Counted from the first letter of the stretch, positions 44,347 through 53,149 are shown. The stretch is 64,000 bases of DNA from Desulfovibrio inopinatus DSM 10711 (GCF_000429305.1 NZ_KE386880.1:37215-101214), one strand, 5' to 3'. Notes: generated from the sequence alone by a model not told the origin. Program-made: numbers and translations.

Positions 44347-44924
44347 GTTCCACGCCGCGAATTCTTTTGCATATGTGTTGCGGGCCCTGTTCGGTGACGG
44401 TCATCGACCGTCTCAAACAAGCAGGGTTCGCTGTCACCGGGTTATTTTATAATCCCAATATCCATCCGTTGACTGAGTATCTCAAGCGTCGTGATGGTGC
44501 GGCACAAGCTGCTGAGGCTTTGGGGATCAATATTATTTTTCGCGACGAGCCAACCGGACCACAATTGTTTTTACGTGATGTCGCGCATCGTGAGTCGAAC
44601 CGCTGCTTCTATTGCTATAGTCTTCGTATCAAGCAGACGCGCAATATTGCCGCGCATGGCCATTTTGATTGTTTTACGACAACGCTTTTATATAGTCGTT
44701 ATCAAAAGCACGAAATGATTCAGGACGTGTGTCGCGATGCTGCCGCCGGATCACCTGTGGCATTTCATTACGAAGATTTCCGCGACGGCTGGCAGGAAGG
44801 GATTGATCGCTCAAAAGCCATGGGGTTGTACAGACAACCCTATTGTGGTTGTATTTACAGCGAATATGAACGCTACGAAAAACAGCTAAAGAAACGAATC
44901 CGGGCGATGTCTTCGGACGGCTAA
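44343..44924 (+). CDS. queH: Epoxyqueuosine reductase QueH
   Basis: 193 aa, start overlapping the RNase G stop by four bases. The family cysteine sets are all present: LLHMCCGPCSV near the N-terminus, NRCFYCYSLR in the middle and YRQPYCGCIYSEYERY near the end, which in QueH bind a [4Fe-4S] cluster and an adjacent iron. QueH performs the last step of queuosine synthesis in tRNA without cobalamin, replacing QueG. The fold is adenine-nucleotide alpha-hydrolase-like. Confidence 0.93.
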   Translation: MSSTPRILLHMCCGPCSVTVIDRLKQAGFAVTGLFYNPNIHPLTEYLKRRDGAAQAAEALGINIIFRDEPTGPQLFLRDVAHRESNRCFYCYSLRIKQTRNIAAHGHFDCFTTTLLYSRYQKHEMIQDVCRDAAAGSPVAFHYEDFRDGWQEGIDRSKAMGLYRQPYCGCIYSEYERYEKQLKKRIRAMSSDG

Positions 44925-44985
44925 GCCCAGGACCGCGACCAGGTCGTGTCCGGCTTTGCATCCACGCCGTTTTCGATGAGGCAAT

Positions 44986-46539
44986 ATGCGAACGCTTGTC
45001 ATGAATCTGACCCGGTTTGGCGATCTGCTGCAGACGCAGCCCATCATATCCGGGTTGACTGATCGCGGGAATCACGTTGAAGTCGTCTGTCTTGAAAATT
45101 TTCAGGCGGCCGCCAAGCTTTTACGAGATGTGGACACGGTTCACGCCGTCCCGGGAGCAAAGTTTTTATCCGGGTTGGAAGCTGGGTGGCAATGTGCCCT
45201 GTCGAGATTGTTTGCCTTTAAAGACGCTGTCCTTTCCTCATCTTCCGCTCCGATTTCTCTTGTCGCCAACATGACCCCGGCGCTGTCGGCCCGGCTGTTA
45301 TCCCGTTTCTTTGGGGAACAGCATGTGACGGGTTTTGCCATGGACGAACTCGGATTCGGAAAGAACACTTCCCCCTGGGCAACGTTTCTGGAAGCGTCAT
45401 CGAAAAACCGCGGCATGAGCCCATTCAATCTTGTCGATCTGATGTGGCAAGCTGCTGGACTCGGTGTCGAAGAGCGAGTCTATCGTCTCAAAACGCCTTT
45501 GGATGAAACCCTCCACGAGGCACGAGAGCTTCTGGATGCACAGGCTCCGGAATCCGCTGTTGGGTATGTCGGTTTTCAACTTGGCGCCAGCGTGGATCGG
45601 CGGCGCTGGCCTTTGGCTTCATTTGTCCAACTTGGTGAGCGCCTCTGGCAGGAACGAGCACTTGTCCCGGTTCTCTTTGGGGCGAAAGGGGAAGTGGAAC
45701 TTGCGTCTCGGTATATCCGCGCAACCTCCAGCCCTTGTATCGACCTTATAGGGAAGACGGGCTTGGATATGTTGGCAGCGTTGTTGAAACAGCTCTCGTT
45801 GCTCGTTACCAACGATACCGGAACAATGCATCTTGCCGCTGGGCTTGAAGTGCCGATTGTGGCCGTATTTTTGTCGACAGCTCAGCCATTCGATACCGGG
45901 CCGTATCGTGCCGGGAGTATTTGTCTGGAGCCGGATATGGATTGTCATCCCTGCTCGTTCGAAGTGCCGTGTCCCCATGATCACGCTTGCCGGAATCGTA
46001 TTGATGTTGAGACAATGGAACGGGCTGTTGCCTTGCGTCTTGATGATGAAGGCAATGTCGATTTATGTGGCCGCGATGTCCGTGCATGGCGTTCGTATGT
46101 CGATTCTCATCAGTTTATTGCTCTGGCGTCGCTTTCCGGACATGATCATGACGATCGAACGTTGTGGATTGATGTACAACGTCATTTTTATCGTCAGTTT
46201 TTTGACGATGGCCCCATCACGCCCTATCCCGCACCGGTTTCGTTATCCGAAGCAAACCAACATACTGTTGCCGAGGTTCTTGCACGCTCTTCAGCGTTGC
46301 TGGAATTGCTTGTTCAGCAAGGTATGTTGCTGGAACGGAAACCTTCCGATGTGTTCAAGTCGAAGTTTATGACCACATGGCAAACCGTGCAGACGTTGTG
46401 GGCAAACACGGTCTTTTTTTCCGCATTGGGCCGATTATGGCTTTTTGAGTCGCAGGAGCAGGGTCAAGATTTTCCTCTCTTTTTACGGCGTGTCGCTCGA
46501 TATGCCGAGCTTATTGGTGCTATGCGATCGCTTGTTTAA
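44986..46539 (+). CDS. Family 9 glycosyltransferase (heptosyltransferase-like) with C-terminal extension
   Basis: 517 aa, GAGG before the start. The GT9 core covers residues 1-~345: MRTLVMNLTRFGDLLQTQPII at the N-terminus, VGFQLGASVDRRRWPL and VTNDTGTMHLAAGLEVPIVAVF, the sugar-nucleotide site. The last ~170 residues are not typical for the family; they are helical, lack membrane segments and include ATTWQTVQTLWANTVF-like stretches. It could add heptose or another sugar to lipopolysaccharide, or glycosylate flagellin, given the flagellum-type small genes 140 bases downstream. The start is 61 bases after queH. Confidence 0.87.
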   Translation: MRTLVMNLTRFGDLLQTQPIISGLTDRGNHVEVVCLENFQAAAKLLRDVDTVHAVPGAKFLSGLEAGWQCALSRLFAFKDAVLSSSSAPISLVANMTPALSARLLSRFFGEQHVTGFAMDELGFGKNTSPWATFLEASSKNRGMSPFNLVDLMWQAAGLGVEERVYRLKTPLDETLHEARELLDAQAPESAVGYVGFQLGASVDRRRWPLASFVQLGERLWQERALVPVLFGAKGEVELASRYIRATSSPCIDLIGKTGLDMLAALLKQLSLLVTNDTGTMHLAAGLEVPIVAVFLSTAQPFDTGPYRAGSICLEPDMDCHPCSFEVPCPHDHACRNRIDVETMERAVALRLDDEGNVDLCGRDVRAWRSYVDSHQFIALASLSGHDHDDRTLWIDVQRHFYRQFFDDGPITPYPAPVSLSEANQHTVAEVLARSSALLELLVQQGMLLERKPSDVFKSKFMTTWQTVQTLWANTVFFSALGRLWLFESQEQGQDFPLFLRRVARYAELIGAMRSLV

Positions 46540-46601
46540 TATTTCTTTCTATTTCGATGTGTTATGACACTGTCTAAAATATGTGTGTTGAATTCACTGA
46601 T

Positions 46602-46617
46602 TGGCACAATACTTGAT
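46602..46617 (+). promoter_or_regulatory. Possible sigma-54 promoter
   Basis: TGGCAC-N5-TTGAT, a near match to the consensus TGGCACN5TTGCA/T (the second C of the -12 element is replaced by A). It lies about 60 bases before the start at 46676. Sigma-54 control is usual for flagellar genes in related bacteria. Confidence 0.4.
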
Positions 46618-46675
46618 AGAAACTTGCCAGGAAATATTTTCGCACATTAAGACTGAGACCCGAGGAGGGAGTGTC

Positions 46676-47281
46676 ATGATAGTTGTCGACGGCCAGCAGA
46701 CTGAACTTGATATGAGTGGCTTTGCAAACCTTGAAGAAATCCTTGTTAAAGTCGCTGAAGAAAATCACCTTGAAAATCGCATTGTCACTGATATCTTTGT
46801 AAACAAAGAAGCCTTTTCCGAAATTTATCCTCACCAAGCCGAAGATATTGATGCCAGCGAAGTCAAATCGCTTGAGATCGTTTCTGTTCCCATCACGGAA
46901 ATGGCGGTCAATATTACGGATGAGTTGGAGAAAGTCATTAAGCTGATGGACCATGGTGCTCGGCGTGTTGCCGATTTGTTCCGTCAGGCCGAAGACAGTG
47001 AAGCGCTTGAAGTCTACCAGGATTTGGTCGACGTGACGCGCGATTTTATGAGCATGATCGGTGTGCTGCGTTCTGAATTCAATCTTAAGGATTTCGATGA
47101 GTTCAATGAAGCGCTTGCAGAACTGTCTGAGTTGTTCTCGGAAATTCTTGAAGTTATTGAAAATGAAGACTGGATTTTGTTGTCTGATCTTCTCGAATTT
47201 GAATTTGTTCCTGCTGTAGAAAAGTGGTTCAAAATTATCGGCATGCTGCGCACTGAACTTTCTAACTACGTCTGCGGGTAA
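46676..47281 (+). CDS. Acidic helical protein, probably flagellum-related
   Basis: 201 aa from the ATG at 46676 with GGAGGGAG directly upstream; the longer open frame from 46601 has no ribosome binding site. The first ~75 residues are a small alpha/beta unit; the rest is acidic and helical (VADLFRQAEDSEALEVYQDLV; FNEALAELSELFSEILEVIENEDW). No named family recognised. Context with the next FlgN/FliT-like gene and a sigma-54-like promoter suggests a flagellar regulator or chaperone partner, by inference only. Confidence 0.65.
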   Translation: MIVVDGQQTELDMSGFANLEEILVKVAEENHLENRIVTDIFVNKEAFSEIYPHQAEDIDASEVKSLEIVSVPITEMAVNITDELEKVIKLMDHGARRVADLFRQAEDSEALEVYQDLVDVTRDFMSMIGVLRSEFNLKDFDEFNEALAELSELFSEILEVIENEDWILLSDLLEFEFVPAVEKWFKIIGMLRTELSNYVCG

Positions 47282-47286
47282 CTACC

Positions 47287-47637
47287 ATGGCTGATTCGTT
47301 GTCGTATCTCGATACCGCCCTTGAGACCGGGCGTAAGGAACTTGACCTTATTTTGCGTGGTGAAGTCGAGGAAGCGGGAAAACTGGCCGATGAGCGAGGA
47401 AAATTGCTCAATATGGCCTGGAAAGAGCGCGACGGCGTTCAGATTGCCAATTTACGTCAAAAGCTCGTTCAACTTCAGACGCTACAGGGTCAGATCTCGC
47501 ATGAAGCCAAGAGACTTCATGAGCAACTCAGATTGGAATTGACCAAAACGAAGCAGGAAAATAAGCGTTTTTCCGGCTATCGATCGACGGTTAAGCCCAA
47601 ATCCATTTTTAGTAAGTTCATCAGTAAAATAGGATGA
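47287..47637 (+). CDS. Flagellar chaperone-like helical protein (FliT/FlgN type)
   Basis: 116 aa, starting five bases after the preceding stop. Heptad-rich and helical: LDTALETGRKELDLILRGEVEEAGKLADERGKLL, followed by a leucine/glutamine-rich coiled coil and a basic tail. Size and pattern resemble small flagellar export chaperones, but the likeness is structural rather than a clear family match. A strong terminator follows. Confidence 0.6.
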   Translation: MADSLSYLDTALETGRKELDLILRGEVEEAGKLADERGKLLNMAWKERDGVQIANLRQKLVQLQTLQGQISHEAKRLHEQLRLELTKTKQENKRFSGYRSTVKPKSIFSKFISKIG

Positions 47638-47666
47638 TCTTGCTTCAGCATGTCATACAATGCGCG

Positions 47667-47701
47667 AAAAAAAGCCCCGCCGTTTCGGCGGGGCTTTTTT
47701 T
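47667..47701. terminator. Strong terminator after the flagellum-type genes
   Basis: GC-rich stem AAGCCCCGCCG/CGGCGGGGCTT with TTT loop, extended by A/T runs on both sides, so it can act in both directions. Confidence 0.92.
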
Positions 47702-47968
47702 CGCGTGGAGCAATGATTGTGGAGTCGGCGAACACAAACACGCAACCGAGTCAAAAATAAGGCGGTTTGACGACAGGCCTGCATCTCCTTCAATTTGAGC
47801 GTGTGAAAATTATTTTGTAGTACATTGATATTGCTTGCTTTTATGTATTTTGCCGTGTTGGCAAAGAAGTTGCAGTAAGGTTGGCGATGCCATGAAATTG
47901 TCAGGCTGAGGCCTGAACGCGATACAACTATAATGCACATGCGCTGCAATTCATAAAAAGGAGGAGTT
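47702..47968. other. Intergenic region upstream of the YbjQ-like gene, no gene seen
   Basis: About 270 bases without a supported frame. It should hold the promoter of the YbjQ-like gene, whose ribosome binding site AGGAGG lies at the right end. Confidence 0.4.
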
Positions 47969-48343
47969 ATGCTTTCGCTTTTTACCGGAACTGAGAGGAA
48001 GCAGAAGAGGCAGACCGATGAGATTAAACGCGGCAAGCGAATGCAAAACGCCAAAGAGATGTTTTTTACAGGCAAATTTCCTGTCGTTACCACCCCGACA
48101 ATTAAAGGACGACGCATCAAACGTGTGCTCGGGCTTGTCAGTGGGAGAAGTTATGACTCGGAATGTGCTTTTTATGGATTGACCGCCTCTGCCATTGATA
48201 TTGGTGCCGATGCCATTATCGGCTATCAGGAAAACGTGGCATTTCATCCCGATGGATCCAAATATTTTTCGTGCTACGGAACGGCCATCACATTTGAGCC
48301 TGATGACCCCAAAAAACGCACTCGCCGTTCTGTCATGCAGTAA
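47969..48343 (+). CDS. YbjQ/UPF0145-like protein
   Basis: 124 aa with AGGAGG before the ATG. Residues ~38-108 form the YbjQ core: VVTTPTIKGRRIKRVLGLVSG, then YGLTASAIDIGADAIIGY and FSCYGTAITFE. The family is called putative heavy-metal-binding and forms pentameric rings in structures, but the role is unknown. The first ~35 residues are a basic helix not found in the shortest members. Own terminator downstream. Confidence 0.78.
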   Translation: MLSLFTGTERKQKRQTDEIKRGKRMQNAKEMFFTGKFPVVTTPTIKGRRIKRVLGLVSGRSYDSECAFYGLTASAIDIGADAIIGYQENVAFHPDGSKYFSCYGTAITFEPDDPKKRTRRSVMQ

Positions 48344-48375
48344 CGACGTCGTTAATATCTCCCGAATGGGTGTAC

Positions 48376-48402
48376 AAAAAGCCGGACACGTTCCGGCTTT
48401 TT
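48376..48402 (+). terminator. Terminator after the YbjQ-like gene
   Basis: Stem AAAAAGCCGGA/TCCGGCTTTTT with a short loop, followed by GTTTTTG. Confidence 0.85.
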
Positions 48403-48504
48403 GTTTTTGTATCGTTATAGTAATGCAATGTACTTGCGTTATGTTGCTTCCCGTGACACAGCATGCGACGGTTTCGTCCATCACTCTAACCATGAATAAA
48501 AACC

Positions 48505-49494
48505 ATGACCACTCTGCATCGAAAACGAATTATTGCCGCGTTGATTTCAGCCGCAGTAGGGACGATTCTCGTTGCGGTCAAATTTTGGGCATTTGCCAAA
48601 ACGGGATCGTCAGCGATTTTGTCCGATGCGCTTGAATCCATTATTAATATTGTTGCCGCTCTGTTCGCCTTGGCGAGTGTTATCGTGGCGGCCATGCCTC
48701 CCGACCGCAATCATCCGTATGGTCACGGACGCATTGAGTATTTCTCTGCGGGATTCGAAGGCTCTCTCATTATTTTAGCCTCATTGGGTATTGTGTGGGA
48801 ATCGTATGACAAAATATTCAATCCGCAGCCTATCCCCAACCTCGACGCAGGTTTAATCCTGGTTGTCATTGCCGGGGCCGTGAATCTGCTCCTTGGCCTC
48901 TTTTTGCTTGGTGTCGGGAAAGCGACATCATCGGCAACACTTGAAGCCGACGGCAAGCATGTCCTAACGGATGTCTTCACATCTGCTGGCGTTGTCGTCG
49001 GTTTGGTTTTGGTATGGTTCACGGGCTGGGTCTGGCTCGATGGTGCCGTGGCCTGCCTCGTCGCGGTCAATATTTTGTTTATGGGCGTATCACTGGTGAA
49101 GAAGTCGTTTAGTCGACTTATGGATGCGGTTGACCCACATCTTTTGGAAGAAATTTGTCTGGTGCTTTCCAAGAATCGCAGACCAGCCTGGATTGATATT
49201 CACCGCTTGCGAGCTCGTCGAAGCGGCAACCGAGTCCAGGTCGATTTCCACCTCATTTTACCACGAAATATCAGTCTTGATGCGGCGTACAGTGAGGTAC
49301 AGGATATGGAAGCCGTTCTGAAGAATGATTTTCACGATGATATCGATATCCTCATCCGGGCAGAACCCTGTCGAGACGGATCGTGCTCTCGATGCGGTCA
49401 AGCGAGTTGTGGATTGCGAGCTGCAGAAACGGTGTCTCAACCCGTTTGGTGTGAAGGGCCCGTCGCGGCAGACGGGCCCATGTCATCATCATGA
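48505..49494 (+). CDS. Cation diffusion facilitator family metal transporter
   Basis: 329 aa with five to six transmembrane helices. The CDF metal-site motifs are visible: SDALES in helix 2 and HVLTDVFTS in helix 5, giving a D-x-x-x-E/H-x-x-x-D type site. The cytoplasmic domain follows with IHRLRARRSGNRVQVDFHLILP. The C-terminus carries extra cysteines (EPCRDGSCSRCGQASCG), possibly a metal sensor. It exports Zn2+, Fe2+, Co2+ or similar ions by proton antiport; which one cannot be told. The last codons lie in a GC-rich palindrome. Confidence 0.92.
   Translation: MTTLHRKRIIAALISAAVGTILVAVKFWAFAKTGSSAILSDALESIINIVAALFALASVIVAAMPPDRNHPYGHGRIEYFSAGFEGSLIILASLGIVWESYDKIFNPQPIPNLDAGLILVVIAGAVNLLLGLFLLGVGKATSSATLEADGKHVLTDVFTSAGVVVGLVLVWFTGWVWLDGAVACLVAVNILFMGVSLVKKSFSRLMDAVDPHLLEEICLVLSKNRRPAWIDIHRLRARRSGNRVQVDFHLILPRNISLDAAYSEVQDMEAVLKNDFHDDIDILIRAEPCRDGSCSRCGQASCGLRAAETVSQPVWCEGPVAADGPMSSS
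49456..49479. terminator. GC-rich palindrome at the convergent gene ends
   Basis: GGGCCCGTC/GACGGGCCC stem with a 6-base loop, inside the last codons of the CDF gene and facing the convergent lhgO end. No T run; possible weak terminator. Confidence 0.35.
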
Positions 49495-49518
49495 TGGAGG
49501 CAGTCTTGTTTTCGATAT

Positions 49519-50745
49519 TCACGCCGGGTCGTTATGGTCCGGCGTTTTTGTTTCTTGTGAATCAAACAGATCTGCGATTGTTTCAGCAAAAGCAAAAGAA
49601 CTCGTGAAGGCCGGGGAGATGGCGTTGAGTATATGGATGTCTCCATCATGCTCTTCGACAAGAAAGTCCATAACCAGTTCATTCGTTTGCACATTGACGA
49701 GCTGAGGACGGATTCCAACCTTGGAGCTCGGGGCTATATCGGTTGGGTTGAGGTGTTTGACGAGTTTGGAAGCGTCCTTGAAAAATTGGGAGAACATGTA
49801 TTTACGCGGTTCGGTCAATGCGATGGTGCGAAATTTTGCATTGCGGGTGAATAGGACGACATCACGCCAGGCAAAGCGGAAGGCTTCGGCATCAAGTCCG
49901 CCGAAGAGGCTGTAGTTTTCTCTTCCCAATGCCGGAATGGCAGTGGGCCCGATATGCACCTCGCCGGCCACGCTTTTGGTGAAATGCACGCCGAGGAATG
50001 GGTTGCGTATGTCCGGTACAGGGTAGATGCTTCCTCGAATCATGCCGCGCCGCTCAGGAACAAGTTGACGGTACAAGCCTTTGAACGGAACAAGTTGGTA
50101 GGCATGGCCAAGTCCGAATGCTTGCGCGACGACGTCGCTATAAGCACCTGATGCATTAATAAAGCGCCGATATCGTAAAGGTCCAGACGTGGTCAAAGCA
50201 AGACCGGGACGTATGGGACGGACAAATGCAGTCTCGAAAAGAATGCGGGCTCGACCATCTGCCGTGATATCCTTCACAAGGTGTTGCACAATACGTTTTG
50301 GATTGATGACAGCCGTTTCAGGGGAGTGGATTGCTTTCTCAACAGTGGCCGCGGCCGGTTCGATTTCGGCTAATTCCTTGGTATCGATCAACGAAACTGC
50401 CGCACCGATGGTGCGAGCGCGGTCGTAAAGTGCAAGAAGACGCTCATGTTCGTCATGGCTGGAGGCAACGATGACTTTTCCCGACTGCTCGAGTGGTAAG
50501 CCTTTTTCACGACAATATTCACGCATCATCCGGTTGCCGCGTAGGCAGGTTTGCGCTTTTGTTGAACCGGGAGCGTAATAAATACCCGCGTGGAGTACTC
50601 CGCTATTGCGACCCGAAGCATGTTTTCCTACATCGGTTTCCTTTTCGAGCAAGACGATGTTTTCATATCCGCGCCGCAACAGTTCTCGTGCGATGGAGAG
50701 GCCAACAATGCCGGCGCCACTTATAAGAATTTCTGCATGTTCCAT
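49519..50745 (-). CDS. lhgO: FAD-dependent L-2-hydroxyglutarate oxidase family (LhgO)
   Basis: 408 aa from the ATG at 50745 (GGGAGAACGGAA upstream; the longer frame to 50775 overlaps the preceding stop). The dinucleotide-binding site ISGAGIVGLSIARELLRRG is followed by EKETDVGKHASGRNSGVLHAGIYY, the LhgO hallmark, and the C-terminal AISPAFTSSFAFAETIADLF. It oxidises L-2-hydroxyglutarate to 2-oxoglutarate and feeds electrons to the membrane in E. coli; the substrate here is inferred from family. It follows the lipase-like gene by 26 bases on the same strand. Confidence 0.88.
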   Translation of the reverse strand: MEHAEILISGAGIVGLSIARELLRRGYENIVLLEKETDVGKHASGRNSGVLHAGIYYAPGSTKAQTCLRGNRMMREYCREKGLPLEQSGKVIVASSHDEHERLLALYDRARTIGAAVSLIDTKELAEIEPAAATVEKAIHSPETAVINPKRIVQHLVKDITADGRARILFETAFVRPIRPGLALTTSGPLRYRRFINASGAYSDVVAQAFGLGHAYQLVPFKGLYRQLVPERRGMIRGSIYPVPDIRNPFLGVHFTKSVAGEVHIGPTAIPALGRENYSLFGGLDAEAFRFAWRDVVLFTRNAKFRTIALTEPRKYMFSQFFKDASKLVKHLNPTDIAPSSKVGIRPQLVNVQTNELVMDFLVEEHDGDIHILNAISPAFTSSFAFAETIADLFDSQETKTPDHNDPA

Positions 50746-50771
50746 TTCCGTTCTCCCTGAAGAATTCGTTA

Positions 50772-51623
50772 TCAAGCAACAGGATCAAGTGCGTCGAGGA
50801 GTTGACGAACACGACGAATGACCGGGGGATAAATAAGCATAAATGTATGACTGACGGGGGCGGTAGCCTCAATAACCCAGCCAGAGTCTCGAGGAATAAG
50901 ATTTTTTCCCGGAACAACCATGTTATCAATGCAGGAATAGAGGCACATCTTGGGGATATTCGGGAGGGGGTGCTGTTCCAGTTTTTTGATGAGTGCCCCG
51001 TCAGGTGCAATGGAGCGTCCGAGATGACCGGTTGCCAGGTGGGCTAAAATACTACCGCGGTGTGGTGTCCCCAAAGTCACAATGCCGGCAACGGCATGCG
51101 CTTGCTGCGAGGTGGTCAAATATCGGCGAATGACGAGTCCACCGAGGCTATGCCCGACAAGAATGACATGTTTTTGCTCTGTCTCCTTCAGAGCAGTTTC
51201 AATTGTATCCTCAAGTCTGGAGCAGATGGTGTCGATATTCTGGAAAAATGAGGGATAGGTGAGCGCAAACGTGGGCCTTCGGCCGATTGTACCTATGCGA
51301 AATCGAAACGCAAACCAGGCTGCCGAAGAATGATAAAGCCCGTGGACAAATACAACGGGCACTCCGCTGAGTTTCCTGCCTTTGATTGTACGGAGACGCC
51401 ACGGGAGATACCCGAAGGGGACACTGAAGAAGGCGACCGTATGACCGATGAAGCACGTGACCATGGCAACCGTCAAAATACCCGATACGTGAGCGATTCC
51501 ACGAAATCCTTGCGGAGTATCGTCGGGAGAGCGCGTCAGCAAGTCGGCAAAAAGAAACATGGTGCTTGTTAACGTAACAAAACACGCGAGTAAAAGGATG
51601 AGCCAAAATACGGTGAAGACCAT
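50772..51623 (-). CDS. Membrane-anchored alpha/beta-hydrolase (lipase/esterase)
   Basis: 283 aa from the ATG at 51623 after AAGGAG. Two N-terminal hydrophobic segments (VFWLILLLACFVTLTSTMFLF; ILTVAMVTCFIGHTVAFF) anchor the protein in the inner membrane. The hydrolase domain then shows VPVVFVHGLYHSSAAWFAF, the oxyanion strand, and the nucleophile elbow GHSLGG in VILVGHSLGGLVIRRYL, followed by VTLGTPHRGS. The acid and the final His (VSHTFM) are in place. Substrate unknown; comparable to PGAP1-like lipases. Confidence 0.88.
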   Translation of the reverse strand: MVFTVFWLILLLACFVTLTSTMFLFADLLTRSPDDTPQGFRGIAHVSGILTVAMVTCFIGHTVAFFSVPFGYLPWRLRTIKGRKLSGVPVVFVHGLYHSSAAWFAFRFRIGTIGRRPTFALTYPSFFQNIDTICSRLEDTIETALKETEQKHVILVGHSLGGLVIRRYLTTSQQAHAVAGIVTLGTPHRGSILAHLATGHLGRSIAPDGALIKKLEQHPLPNIPKMCLYSCIDNMVVPGKNLIPRDSGWVIEATAPVSHTFMLIYPPVIRRVRQLLDALDPVA

Positions 51624-51757
51624 AGTCGACTCCTTATCGTTATGGAAAAACAACATGAAACTACGGTGTTACCGGGAAATTGGCAATGCTTGGATGTTGG
51701 AGAGTTGGGCTGGGTAAGGCAAGAAAAATTTTTTTTAAATAATTTGAAAAAAGTTTG

Positions 51758-51786
51758 TTGACAGCGGGGGGGCATCTGCGTAGAAG
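51758..51786 (+). promoter_or_regulatory. Promoter of the Val-Asp-Asp tRNA operon
   Basis: -35 TTGACA (51758-51763), 17-base spacer, -10 TAGAAG (51781-51786), and the first tRNA at 51803. A long A/T-rich UP-like tract precedes it (51721-51757). Confidence 0.75.
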
Positions 51787-51802
51787 GTCTTTCTCACGAG
51801 GC

Positions 51803-51878
51803 GGGCGGATAGCTCAGCTGGGAGAGCATCGGCCTTACAAGCCGAGGGTCACAGGTTCGAGCCCTGTTCCGCCTACCA
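51803..51878 (+). tRNA. tRNA-Val (anticodon TAC)
   Basis: 76-nt cloverleaf with encoded CCA. Acceptor GGGCGGA/TCCGCCT, anticodon stem TCGGC/GCCGA with loop CTTACAA, T arm ACAGG-TTCGAGC-CCTGT. Confidence 0.96.
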
Positions 51879-51891
51879 GTGAAAAGATAGC

Positions 51892-51968
<77 letters not shown>

Positions 51969-52052
51969 TTGACAACACAAGGTCTCGTGACCTATTATAT
52001 TTCAAAAGTTCACCCCCAAAAAGGATTGGGCTTTTGGATTCCCACAGATAGC

Positions 52053-52129
<77 letters not shown>

Positions 52130-52166
52130 CTGTTCATTCCCAGGCAAAAAGCCTGTTTATTCGTTC

Positions 52167-52199
52167 AAGGGACTAACGCAAGTTGGTCCCTTTCTTATT
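52167..52199 (+). terminator. Terminator of the Val-Asp-Asp tRNA operon
   Basis: An 11-bp stem AAGGGACTAAC/GTTGGTCCCTT (one G-U) followed by TCTTATTT. A smaller hairpin CAGGC/GCCTG lies just before it (52141-52155). Confidence 0.8.
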
Positions 52200-52207
52200 T
52201 GTGGCGT

Positions 52208-52272
52208 CTCCAGTTCTGGCTCCCTTCTTTGAAGTAGACCCGGTCTATATCAAAGACGGGGCAGGACTGGAG
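52208..52272. repeat. 65-nt imperfect palindrome after the tRNA operon
   Basis: The outer arms CTCCAGTTCTG and CAGGACTGGAG pair with one mismatch or G-U, the inner arms TCTTTGA/TCAAAGA continue the stem after a small asymmetry, and the centre holds TAGAC/GTCTA. The whole folds as a long interrupted hairpin. It has no T tail and lies beyond the tRNA terminator, so it is not a simple terminator. It could be a small non-autonomous element or structured RNA. Confidence 0.5.
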
Positions 52273-52416
52273 AATTGCTTTTCCGACATGGTTGTTGTCA
52301 CGCTATCCGAACAGTACTTTTCCCTCTAGTCTGTAATTCTCAAAGTTTCGAAACCCGTATGTTCCTTTGAGGTCGGCTGTCTGCCGAGGCTGGGCCAATA
52401 CTCGATATTATCCATC

Positions 52417-53121
52417 TCAAAACGTCAAGACGAAAGGCTTGCGCAATTCAACCGATTTGTCTTTGGCATACACGTATAGTTGCGGTGTTTGAGCGCTTGG
52501 CATCTTTTTTCCAATCGCAGAAATGAACTCATTGTAGTTTCCTGAAAACGTACCTTTCGCCCATGTCTGAAGCAAAGATTCCGTGAATATTCCTTGGGAT
52601 ACACCATCTGCTGCAGTCTGGTTCTCAGATGATCCAGCGAGGACGATCAAATTTGCCTTGATTTCAGGCATATTCGGAGGGCGACGAAAAACAGCGGAAT
52701 AGGACAAATCTTGCACTACAATAATAGTCACCCCAGCCTGAAAACGAGCGAAGCGTTGATATATCTCCTGAGCAAGAATTTGTTTTTCGAAGAGTACCCA
52801 AGCCTCTTCAAGCTTGTCATGCTCATAATTGGTTAAGTCTGGAAGTTGGCTACCATGACCTGATATTGTCACCAGACATGTGTGAGCGCTGTGTTGTCCG
52901 TCACCCAGTGGACCACGTAGCTCCTGATACCGCACACGACGAGCAGCAAGCCGTTTGATATGAGGCTCTTCAAACGGCTTGACCTGCTTTGCACCCGCAA
53001 CCAGGTGCGATTGTCTGAGAGGGGACCAACTTTGCGACTTTGGCCAAGAACTCGTTCGATATGCGGCGTACTTCTGGAGTTTTGTCCAATAGTTAGGTTT
53101 CTTTGACAGCACAATCTTCAA
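52417..53121 (-). pseudogene. Decayed caspase-family (peptidase C14) protein lacking the catalytic cysteine
   Basis: 234 residues from a weak start. The C-terminal two-thirds follow the metacaspase pattern: LVTISGHGSQLPDL with the catalytic His, then EEAWVLFEKQILAQEIYQRFARFQAGVTIIVVQD, and LIVLAGSSENQTAADGVSQGIFTESLL. Where an active enzyme has DSCHSG the protein reads QDLSYSAV, so the Cys is replaced. The N-terminal ~80 residues show no caspase likeness and look like a read-through of shifted sequence. Most likely a dying gene; a deliberate pseudo-caspase is less likely. Confidence 0.65.
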
Positions 53122-53149
53122 CTTCTTAACAGGACATGTGTTCTAGAAT

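Noticed and set aside
49456-49479. GGGCCCGTC palindrome as a regulatory operator
   Set aside because: It lies at the ends of two convergent genes, where a terminator-like role is simpler; kept only as a weak terminator.
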